Assembly (NCBI GenBank): GCA_028683385.1 | Contig: JAQUIJ010000006.1 | Location: 124,001 to 188,000, forward strand | Reading direction: 5' to 3' | Source: Prolixibacteraceae bacterium | Lineage (GTDB): Bacteria > Bacteroidota > Bacteroidia > Bacteroidales > Prolixibacteraceae | DNA length: 64,000 nucleotides | Shown: one piece after another, positions 17,669-24,540 of the stretch | How positions within the stretch are numbered: the stretch's first letter is position 1 | How the letters are laid out: every line of letters starts with the position of its first letter | Translations under genes and position numbers: made by a program | Notes under the pieces: model-generated | What the model was told of the DNA's origin: nothing | What the model saw: only the letters and a program-made list of their open reading frames with translations | Databases searched by the model: none

Positions 17669-17720
17669 TGAAAATTCAAAATAGAATTAATATATACTCA
17701 TTACCAATAAGTTAAAATTA

Positions 17721-17736
17721 TGGCATTATTCTGGCA
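17721..17736 (+). promoter_or_regulatory. Candidate sigma-54 promoter of the tolC unit
   Basis: TGGCATTATTCTGGCA: GG (17722-17723), ten bases, GC (17734-17735), compared with TGGCAC-N5-TTGCA. A start about 12 bases after the GC would leave a leader of ~14 bases before the ATG at 17761. Confidence 0.68.
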
Positions 17737-17760
17737 CAGCATTTACCAAACAATTAAACA

Positions 17761-19098
17761 ATGATGCACAAAAATTTGACGTTTTTTTTCATTTTTTTAA
17801 TAGTAACGGGAAATACACTCGTGGCTCAGAACACCTGGAACTTAGCCCGATGTATTTCCTTTTCACTTGAAAACAACATTGGGTTGAAAAAAATGGAAAT
17901 CGAAAAGACGATTGCTTCAGAAGACCTGAACCAGTCAAAACGAGATCTTTTACCAGGAATCAGCGCTTCATCGCGAGCCGGAATTAGTTTTGGACGTTCG
18001 ATTGACCCCAATACCAACGGCATTATTAACACTGAGTTTTTTAACAACAGTTACGATCTTGGTACTTCGATGACCCTTTTTAACGGGTTTAAACTCCTGA
18101 ACCAGGTTGAATATCAGAAATTCAGAAAAAGAGCCACCGAACTTAACCGCATAAATGCTGTTGACGACCTGGCTTTTAGCGTGATGAATTCGTATTTTGA
18201 TGTGCTTTACTACAAGGGAATGTTAAAAATTGCTGAGGAGCAGGTAGAAACATCGCGCATTAATCTGAAGAAAATAAACAAACAAGTAGAACTGGGAATG
18301 AAATCGAAAACCGATCTGCTTGAAATGAGTGCCAATTTCGAAACCGAAGAATTACGCCGCATTCAGGTAGAAAATAGTCTGAAAACCGCTACTCTCCAGT
18401 TGAAACAGCGCATGAACCTGACCGATACCACCGCAATGGTTTTAGATGAAGAACAAAGTCCGTTGGTAATTTCCGCGAAACCCGATCAGCAAAGCCTTTT
18501 TTCGTCTTACACGCAATGGTCTCCCTACTATCAGTCGTTTGAAGCGCAATTGAAAGCAAGCCGAAAATCGTTAGCAATTAGCCGATCACAGCTATATCCT
18601 TCGCTAAGTGCCAACGCATCAATGGGAACCGGTTTCTACGAAACCACCAAAGATGATGCCGGGAAAACTATTGCATTCAGGACCCAATTGGAAAATAACC
18701 GAAACAAATATGTTGGTGGTTCGCTCAATATTCCGATTTTTAGTCGTTGGGCTGTACGTTCCGACATCAAGAAAGCTAAGCTGCAGTTGGAGCAGGCCCA
18801 GAATACGCTCGATGAAGAAAAACAAAAGCTGTATTTTGAGATGGCCAACAATCTAAACGATCTGGAAGCTCTTGAGAAAGAATACAATCAGTACCTGAAG
18901 CAGCAGGAAGCCGATCAACTTGCTTTTCAGGCATCGGAGCGAAAATTTGAACAGGGTTTAGTTAGTGTTGTCGATTTCTACATTGCTAAAAACCGACTGG
19001 CTAATTCGGCTAGCCAGGTTCTAAATGCCCGGTTGCATTGGGAAATAAAGAAAAAAGCGCTCGATTTTTACTCCGGAAAACGATTCTGGGAGCAGTAG
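17761..19098 (+). CDS. TolC-family outer-membrane efflux protein
   Basis: 445 residues with a signal peptide (~1-22). Two repeated halves rich in long amphipathic helices follow the OEP pattern: LARCISFSLENNIGLKKMEIEK at the N-terminus, a strand region (SRAGISFGRSIDPN) and NQVEYQKFRKRATELNRINA; the second half has SLNIPIFSRWAVRSDIKKAK and closes with VVDFYIAKNRLANSASQVL. Such proteins form trimeric channels through outer membrane and periplasm. The adaptor and ATPase genes follow on the same strand, so it should be the exit duct of a MacAB-type tripartite system. A sigma-54-like promoter with paired upstream sites precedes it. Confidence 0.92.
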   Translation: MMHKNLTFFFIFLIVTGNTLVAQNTWNLARCISFSLENNIGLKKMEIEKTIASEDLNQSKRDLLPGISASSRAGISFGRSIDPNTNGIINTEFFNNSYDLGTSMTLFNGFKLLNQVEYQKFRKRATELNRINAVDDLAFSVMNSYFDVLYYKGMLKIAEEQVETSRINLKKINKQVELGMKSKTDLLEMSANFETEELRRIQVENSLKTATLQLKQRMNLTDTTAMVLDEEQSPLVISAKPDQQSLFSSYTQWSPYYQSFEAQLKASRKSLAISRSQLYPSLSANASMGTGFYETTKDDAGKTIAFRTQLENNRNKYVGGSLNIPIFSRWAVRSDIKKAKLQLEQAQNTLDEEKQKLYFEMANNLNDLEALEKEYNQYLKQQEADQLAFQASERKFEQGLVSVVDFYIAKNRLANSASQVLNARLHWEIKKKALDFYSGKRFWEQ

Positions 19099-19234
19099 CA
19101 TGGAGCAGAGAGCAAAGAGCCCAGAGGAAAACGGAGAGTGAATTCCGGATTCCGAAAAGCAAAAAAAATAATAAAAAACGGTTTTCGATACCGGAACTTG
19201 AAACTTGAATTTTTGAACTTGAAACTATACGATC
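19099..19234. repeat. Spacer with short dispersed repeats
   Basis: Between tolC and the adaptor lie GAGCAGAGAGCAAAGAGC-like words (19103-19120) and direct repeats of GAACTTGAAACTTGAA (19195-19226). These resemble low-complexity intergenic repeats of Bacteroidota; a related word in inverse orientation is at 9441-9460. No gene. Confidence 0.45.
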
Positions 19235-20491
19235 ATGGGAATGGATAAAGTTATTGAAAAGCAAAAGGGGTTGAGACCCAAACACATCATCTGGATTGTT
19301 GGGGGATTGGTATTTGCCTTTTTGTTGTATAAAGTTGTTTTTACCGAAAGTGGATCAACTTTCAGAGCCGAAAAAGATAAGCTGACCATCAGCACAGTGG
19401 AAGACGGTTTGTTTAACGACTACATTACAGTTATTGGGCAGGTAGAACCAATTTCAACCATTTTTCTGGATGCCGAAGAAGGTGGAAAAGTTGAAGAAAA
19501 ACTGATTGAAGAAGGTGAGATGGTGAAAAAAGGCGATATTATCCTGAAGCTGAGGAACAACGACCTCAACCTGAGTATCATGAATAGCGAATCGAGCATG
19601 GCCTACCAAACCAATGAGCTCCGCAATACACAGATACAAATGGAACAGCAGAAAATACAGAATAAGCAGCAGTTGCTCTCGATTGATTATGAACTCGTGC
19701 GGTTATCGAGAAATTATGAGCAGCAGAAAGCATTGTATAATGACGGGTTAATCGCCAAAGAAGATTTTCTGAAAGCCGAAGAAGATTATCTCAAATCGAA
19801 GAAAAACCGCGATCTCATTTATATGAAACTGGTTCAGGATTCAATCTTTCGCGAAAATCAAAAACTACAGATGGATCAAAGCCTCGGTAATATGCACCTT
19901 AACCTGAAAGTAGTTCAACAGCGTCGTGAAGACCTGAATGTAAAAGCACCGGTTGACGGACAGCTCGGTTTACTTAATGCCGAAATTGGTGAATCAATCA
20001 ACAAAGGGCAACGGATTGGACAGATAAACATTCTCGGTAATTTCAAGGTAAACGCTAAAATCGACGAACACTATATCGACAGGGTTGTCCGCGGATTAAC
20101 AGCTGCACTCGACCGCAACGGCACCAACTTTAACCTCACCGTGAAAAAAGTATATCCTGAAGTTCGTGATGGTCAATTCGAAATTGATCTGATATTCGAT
20201 GGTACCACTCCCGACAACATCCGCACCGGACAGACTTACCACATCAAACTCGAACTGGGCGAATCAGGTAAAGCAGTATTACTGTCTCGCGGAGGGTTCT
20301 TCCAGAGCACTGGTGGGCAATGGGTCTTTGTACTGAATCAGGACGGAACTGAAGCAACCAAGCGAAACATCAAAATAGGCAAACAGAATCCGCAGTATTA
20401 CGAAGTACTGGAAGGTCTAAATGCCGGCGAAAAGGTAATCACTTCGGGCTACGAAATGTTTGGGACAAACGACCGGATTGTGCTGAAGTAG
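19235..20491 (+). CDS. Periplasmic adaptor (HlyD/MacA-type membrane-fusion protein)
   Basis: 418 residues with one N-terminal membrane anchor (~17-37). A first lipoyl half-motif (VEEKLIEEGEMVKKGDIILK) is followed by a coiled-coil hairpin (~105-205, rich in Gln, Lys and Leu) and the second lipoyl half (VKAPVDGQLGLLNAEIGESI). A beta-barrel and membrane-proximal domain end in EGLNAGEKVITSGYEMFG. This is the normal order for adaptors linking inner-membrane permeases to TolC. It is the only adaptor in the locus and would have to serve all eleven permeases or only some of them. An element carrying a four-helix-bundle gene separates it from the first ATPase. Confidence 0.9.
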   Translation: MGMDKVIEKQKGLRPKHIIWIVGGLVFAFLLYKVVFTESGSTFRAEKDKLTISTVEDGLFNDYITVIGQVEPISTIFLDAEEGGKVEEKLIEEGEMVKKGDIILKLRNNDLNLSIMNSESSMAYQTNELRNTQIQMEQQKIQNKQQLLSIDYELVRLSRNYEQQKALYNDGLIAKEDFLKAEEDYLKSKKNRDLIYMKLVQDSIFRENQKLQMDQSLGNMHLNLKVVQQRREDLNVKAPVDGQLGLLNAEIGESINKGQRIGQINILGNFKVNAKIDEHYIDRVVRGLTAALDRNGTNFNLTVKKVYPEVRDGQFEIDLIFDGTTPDNIRTGQTYHIKLELGESGKAVLLSRGGFFQSTGGQWVFVLNQDGTEATKRNIKIGKQNPQYYEVLEGLNAGEKVITSGYEMFGTNDRIVLK

Positions 20492-20504
20492 CGGAACGGT
20501 GACT

Positions 20505-21029
20505 GGAGAAGGGAGACCCGAGAACGAAATCAAGAAAAGGGAAACTGGAAAACGATGGATATTTTTTCATAAATTTCAGTTACTAACTTTAAAATATCTA
20601 GTATGAACACGAGAATTGAAAAATTTGAAGATCTTGATGTTTGGCAAAACGCAATATCGTTAAGTGTTGATGTTTATAGCAGATTCCAGAATTGTAAAGA
20701 TTATTCGTTAAAAGATCAGATTTGCCGAGCATCCGTCTCCGTTCCATCCAACATAGCCGAAGGTTTTGAAAGGCAGTATAATAAAGAGTTTATTCAATAT
20801 TTATTTGTTGCTAAAGGTTCAGCAGGAGAAGTCCGCACTCAATTATTAATTGCCTTTAAGTTAGGCTTGTTAAGCGAGTCAGATTACCAGTTTTTATTGG
20901 AGAATAACCGAAAAATATCAGCACAATTATACAATTTAATCAAAATCCGGAAAGAACGATTTAGTTAATAACTTAAGAAAAGGCTCTGCATTCCGGTCTC
21001 CGGTCTTCGGTCTCCGGTCTCCCTTTTCC
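20505..21029 (+). mobile_element. Inverted-repeat element carrying a four-helix-bundle (IVS-type) gene
   Basis: The left arm (20505-20527) begins GGAGAAGGGAGACCCGAGA; the right arm (21006-21029) in inverse complement begins GGAAAAGGGAGACCGGAGA. The arms enclose one gene of the 23S-rRNA intervening-sequence protein family. The element sits between the adaptor and the first ATPase of what should be one operon. Mobility is inferred from structure; no target duplication was identified. Confidence 0.55.
20603..20968 (+). CDS. Four-helix-bundle protein (23S rRNA intervening-sequence family)
   Basis: 121 residues with family hallmarks in order: FEDLDVWQNAISLSVDVY, DYSLKDQICRASVSVPSNIA followed by EG, FIQYLFVAKGSAGEVRTQL and a final helix SAQLYNLIKI. 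The family is named from proteins encoded inside intervening sequences of 23S rRNA genes; structures are pentameric four-helix bundles and the function is unknown. Many copies occur in intergenic repeats of Bacteroidota, as here. It lies inside a transporter operon but is not expected to take part in transport. Matching inverted arms on both sides suggest it travelled as a unit. Confidence 0.88.
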   Translation: MNTRIEKFEDLDVWQNAISLSVDVYSRFQNCKDYSLKDQICRASVSVPSNIAEGFERQYNKEFIQYLFVAKGSAGEVRTQLLIAFKLGLLSESDYQFLLENNRKISAQLYNLIKIRKERFS

Positions 21030-21044
21030 ATATTCCAATTTTAT

Positions 21045-21743
21045 ATGATACGTACAGTAAACCTTAACAAAGTATTCCGCACCGAAGAGATTGAAACCAG
21101 TGCGTTGAACAACGTAAACCTTCATATAAAGAAGGGCGAATTTGTAGCCATCATGGGACCTTCGGGCTGCGGCAAGTCAACCTTGCTCAACATCATTGGC
21201 TTGTTGGACAACCCAAGTACAGGCGAGTATTATTTCGATAACCAGGAGGTTGGCGCTTTTAAAGAGCGAAACCGTACTTTACTCCGGAAAGGCAACATCG
21301 GCTTCGTTTTCCAGAGTTTTAACCTCATCGACGAACTCAATGTGTACGAAAACGTCGAGCTTCCGCTTATTTACCTAAAAATGAGTGCCAGAGAGCGCAA
21401 AGAGATGGTTGAGAAGGTACTCGATCGCATGCAGATTGGACACCGTAAAAAACATTTTCCGCAGCAATTATCCGGAGGACAGCAGCAGCGTGTTGCCATT
21501 GCCCGCGCCGTAGTCGCCAACCCAAAACTGATCCTTGCCGATGAGCCTACCGGTAACCTCGACTCGAAAAACGGGCTTGAAGTCATGAACCTGCTCACCG
21601 AATTGAATCGTGAAGGAACAACCATAGTAATGGTAACCCACTCGATGCACGACTCTGAATTTGCCCACCGCGTGATTAACCTTTTTGACGGACAGGTAAT
21701 TACCGAAGAAGTGAAAAATAAAATGGGCGAAGTGCTGATCTAA
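21045..21743 (+). CDS. MacB/LolD-type ABC transporter ATPase 1
   Basis: 232 residues, a complete nucleotide-binding domain: Walker A GPSGCGKST (38-46), Q-loop Gln90, signature LSGGQ (142-146) with Arg149 after it, Walker B ILADE with Asp166/Glu167, D-loop Asp173 (GNLDS) and H-loop His199. All catalytic positions are canonical. The short length and the GLLDNPSTGEYYFDNQEV stretch place it with ATPases that drive FtsX-fold mechanotransmission permeases. It would work as a homodimer beneath a permease. It is the better candidate for the main motor of the eleven permeases, since ATPase 2 has altered residues. Confidence 0.94.
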   Translation: MIRTVNLNKVFRTEEIETSALNNVNLHIKKGEFVAIMGPSGCGKSTLLNIIGLLDNPSTGEYYFDNQEVGAFKERNRTLLRKGNIGFVFQSFNLIDELNVYENVELPLIYLKMSARERKEMVEKVLDRMQIGHRKKHFPQQLSGGQQQRVAIARAVVANPKLILADEPTGNLDSKNGLEVMNLLTELNREGTTIVMVTHSMHDSEFAHRVINLFDGQVITEEVKNKMGEVLI

Positions 21744-21761
21744 TACTGGTCTGAACAATGA

Positions 21762-21798
21762 TTGTTGCGATTACCTGATTAACAGGATTTGCGACAAC
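21762..21798. repeat. Hairpin element
   Basis: TTGTTGCGATTACCTG faces CAGGATTTGCGACAA in inverse orientation, an imperfect stem of about 15 bp. The CAGGAT words recall the arms at 31957 and 49494. Confidence 0.5.
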
Positions 21799-21876
21799 CA
21801 GGAATAATCAAAGTCCATCACAGAAATCAAACGAGTCAAAACTGGGTTCGATCTTTCCGGAGTTGATACAATATGC

Positions 21877-21892
21877 TGGCAATCTGGTTGCA
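21877..21892 (+). promoter_or_regulatory. Sigma-54-like sequence without the paired upstream sites
   Basis: TGGCAATCTGGTTGCA has GG-N10-GC and a perfect TTGCA, closer to the -12 consensus than the other three candidates. The paired 17-bp palindromes are absent and its last base touches a permease relic, so it may be chance or a decayed promoter. Confidence 0.35.
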
Positions 21893-21918
21893 ATCCGGTT
21901 GAAGCGCTGTAGTACGAA
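21892..21918 (+). pseudogene. Relic of a permease 3' end
   Basis: The codons read N-P-V-E-A-L-stop-Y-E, the terminal motif of the local permeases with one in-frame stop. AATCCGGTTGAAGCGCT is identical to the tail of permease 1. No other permease coding sequence was recognised around it. Confidence 0.6.
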
Positions 21919-21986
21919 AGAGACTGTATCAAAAGTGATTATGGTTTTTCAAAAACTTACAATTTGAAAGTACCGACAATGTAAAA

Positions 21987-22065
21987 CCCCTAAATCCCCT
22001 GAGGGGGCGGCTTTGAAGTCCCCTTCAGGGGAGGTTTGCCTGCCAGCCGCAGGCAGGGAGGGGTG
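21987..22065. repeat. Gene-less copy of the CCCCTGAAGGGG repeat
   Basis: It begins CCCCTAAATCCCCTGAGGGG, contains CCCCTTCAGGGG and a nested GCCTGC/GCAGGC hairpin, and ends GGGAGGGGTG. The outer words match the arms of the DUF559-bearing element at 38633-39092, so this looks like a solo, MITE-like member of that family. Confidence 0.6.
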
Positions 22066-22153
22066 AAATGAAGTTGAACTTACAATTTGAAAATTGCATT
22101 TGTGAAATTTTGACTTTTGATACAACCTCGAAAAAACTGATAAACAAAACACC

Positions 22154-24466
22154 ATGGGAAATCATTTTAAAATATACCTTAAACATCTTAAAAAGAATAA
22201 GATATACACCTTTGTTACCATCTTCGGATTTGCTGTTTCGCTCATGTTCGTGTTTCTGCTGGGCATTTACATCAAACAAGAGTTGTCGGTCGATCAGTTT
22301 CATGCAAACAAGAACCGCATTTACCGGCTTAGTCACGATAACGCCGCAGCGTTCGGGCCAGCAATTGCTGAAACACTCAAAAATCAATATCCTGAAATTG
22401 AAACTTTTACCCGGATATACGAAAATGGTGGAAATGCAAAATTCAGGGGAAATGAGCTCACGCGCTTTAAATACATGCTTGTCGACTCGTCGTTTTTCTC
22501 CATGTTTTCGTTTAGCCTGAAGGAAGGAAGCGCAACACAAGTGTTGGCCACCAAAAATTCGGTTGTACTTAGCGAATCGTTTGCACGGAAAATATACGGA
22601 AGCGAAAGTCCTGTCGGGAAATCGTTTACAATGAACAAGCTGGATTTTTTGGTTACTGGTGTAGCTCAAGACTTTCCGGAGAATACACAATTCGAGAAAT
22701 ACGATGCCATCCTGAATTTCAGGGCACTGGCAGATATCTGGGGCTGGAAAGAGCTGCTTACCTCAAACGACAATAGCTCATTTGGCCTTTATCTGATGGT
22801 GAAACCGGGAACCGACTTGCCCTCGAAGACGCCTCAAATTCTCGCTCAATTCAAAAAAGACTATTGGCTTTATACCCAAAATTTTGCGAAAACATTGAAG
22901 TTAGAACCGCTTACCGAAGTGTATTTCAGCAAAGAAGCATCGCCAGCAATCAAGCAAAACAGCCGGGTAGCCATTTTCCTCTTCGGAGGAATTGCTATCC
23001 TGATTCTTGTGATTGCCATCATCAATTACATTAACCTGACGGTTGCACAAGCCGGCTTCAGAAGTAAGGAAACAGCTATAAAGAAACTGATGGGAGGATC
23101 GAAAGGGATGCTCTTGCGTCAACACATCAGCGAATCGGTGGCACTTAGCTTTTTTGCCACGATCATCGCAATTGCATTAGCTTTTTTGGCTGAGCCATTT
23201 TTTAATGCGCAAATGGATTGTCAGCTAAACCTCAAATCGCAGATCAATATTGCTCTCCTGATCCAAATTATGGGTATAGTTATCGCTATTGGCTTTGTTT
23301 CAGGAATTATTCCGGCGTTTGTTGTCAATAAATTAAATCCGGTTGAGGTGGTGAAAGGGAACGTGCTCCGTACCAGCAAAAAGGGATATACCAAAGCGCT
23401 TATCGCTTTTCAGTATGGGATAGCCATCGTTTTACTCGTTTGCACCTGGACCATTGCACGCCAGTCGCAGTTTTTACAGAACTACGACCTGGGCTACAAC
23501 CGCGACAACTTGTTCTGGATGGAAAATACGGTTGAAGCTTCGCAAAAAGATGCCTTTCGGAATGTGATGAAAGCCATTCCGGGTGTTACCGAGGTTTCGT
23601 TTTGCCGCGGAACCCCAATCGATGGTGGCAGCAACCAATCGTTCAACTACAAAGAGAAACCTGTCAGTTTTCAAGAGTTTGTTGTTGACAGCGCTTATTT
23701 TGGTTTATTGGGCATGAAGGTAGAATCTACCGGCTCAGCGTATAGTAAAAATGGCGTATGGATTAATAAAGCCGCCATTCAGCAATTGGAACTGGAGAAC
23801 AAACCTGTTACTGCACCATTTTATAAAGATAATTTGCCTGTATTGGGCATAGTTAAGGACTTTAATTTCAGGTCTCTGCGCACCAAAATCGGACCGCTTA
23901 TCATCAGGCAACTCCAGCCGAATGAACACGCCTGGAAAATTCTTGTGAAGCTCGACGGCACTAACCTGGGACAAACAGTCGACAAAATTAAAAAAGCACA
24001 AGCATCGTTTACCGGCGGTATTCCTATGGATTCGGGCTTTATCGACAACGAAGTGAATCAATGGTATGAGCGAGAAGTCAAACAGTCGCGGCTGATCGGG
24101 GCTTTTACCCTGTTATCGATCATCATCTCGTCGATGGGAATTTTTGCCATGTCGCTGTACTACATTCAGCAAAAGATAAAAGAAATAGGTATTCGTAAAG
24201 TAAATGGTGCCAAAATTTCGGAAGTCATGGTTTTGCTAAACAAGGACTTTGTAAAATGGGTAGTCATTGCTTTTGGATTTGCCACACCCATTGCATTCTA
24301 TGCCATGAACAAATGGCTCGAAAACTTCGCTTACAAAACCACGCTCAGTTGGTGGATATTTGCTTTGGCTGGTTTGCTGGCGTTGGGAATTGCCCTGCTA
24401 ACAGTGAGTTGGCAAAGTTGGCGGGCGGCTACGAGGAATCCGGTTGAAGCGCTCCGCTACGAGTAA
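22154..24466 (+). CDS. Double-FtsX ABC permease 1
   Basis: 770 residues. The layout, shared by all eleven, is membrane helix 1 (~17-40), a large periplasmic MacB_PCD-like domain, three helices (~280-305, ~330-350, ~365-395), then a second half: helix ~425-445, a second periplasmic domain and three helices near the C-terminus. One chain thus holds two fused FtsX units of the lipoprotein-export/MacB type. Cytoplasmic coupling motifs are FRSKETAIKKLMGGS in half 1 and KEIGIRKVNGAK (from residue 676) in half 2. The C-terminal ~95 residues belong to the shared cassette and end NPVEALRYE. It is the first permease behind ATPase 1, after a spacer full of relics. Substrate unknown. Confidence 0.9.
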   Translation: MGNHFKIYLKHLKKNKIYTFVTIFGFAVSLMFVFLLGIYIKQELSVDQFHANKNRIYRLSHDNAAAFGPAIAETLKNQYPEIETFTRIYENGGNAKFRGNELTRFKYMLVDSSFFSMFSFSLKEGSATQVLATKNSVVLSESFARKIYGSESPVGKSFTMNKLDFLVTGVAQDFPENTQFEKYDAILNFRALADIWGWKELLTSNDNSSFGLYLMVKPGTDLPSKTPQILAQFKKDYWLYTQNFAKTLKLEPLTEVYFSKEASPAIKQNSRVAIFLFGGIAILILVIAIINYINLTVAQAGFRSKETAIKKLMGGSKGMLLRQHISESVALSFFATIIAIALAFLAEPFFNAQMDCQLNLKSQINIALLIQIMGIVIAIGFVSGIIPAFVVNKLNPVEVVKGNVLRTSKKGYTKALIAFQYGIAIVLLVCTWTIARQSQFLQNYDLGYNRDNLFWMENTVEASQKDAFRNVMKAIPGVTEVSFCRGTPIDGGSNQSFNYKEKPVSFQEFVVDSAYFGLLGMKVESTGSAYSKNGVWINKAAIQQLELENKPVTAPFYKDNLPVLGIVKDFNFRSLRTKIGPLIIRQLQPNEHAWKILVKLDGTNLGQTVDKIKKAQASFTGGIPMDSGFIDNEVNQWYEREVKQSRLIGAFTLLSIIISSMGIFAMSLYYIQQKIKEIGIRKVNGAKISEVMVLLNKDFVKWVVIAFGFATPIAFYAMNKWLENFAYKTTLSWWIFALAGLLALGIALLTVSWQSWRAATRNPVEALRYE

Positions 24467-24540
24467 AAAGCCTATCTAGCTCTCCCGAAGAGGGGAAGAA
24501 CCGGAAGCAACAAATAATAATGAATAAATGAACAATAGCC

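Larger units (their letters stand above)
21744..22153. other. 410-base spacer made of relics and hairpin elements
   Basis: No gene. In order: a hairpin at 21762-21798, a promoter-like word at 21877-21892, a relic of a permease 3' end at 21892-21918, a gene-less inverted-repeat element at 21987-22065, and a short leader to the ATG at 22154. ATTTGAAA words recur around 21961 and 22083. Confidence 0.6.

Noticed and set aside
17732-17748. Alternative sigma-54 reading TGGCACAGCATTTACCA
   Set aside because: The -24 half is excellent but the -12 dinucleotide would be AC; the reading at 17721 has a true GC and fits the fixed 62-bp spacing.
21877-21892. A fourth sigma-54 promoter of the permease regulon before permease 1
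   Set aside because: The -24/-12 match is good, but bases 21808-21824, where the second palindrome should lie, do not fit the 17-mer, and the sequence abuts a permease relic. Kept only as a low-confidence site.
22025-22690. Minus-strand gene of 221 codons opposite permease 1
   Set aside because: It spans a repeat element and the permease's coding start, and shows no domain; permease 1 has full family motifs in the other frame.
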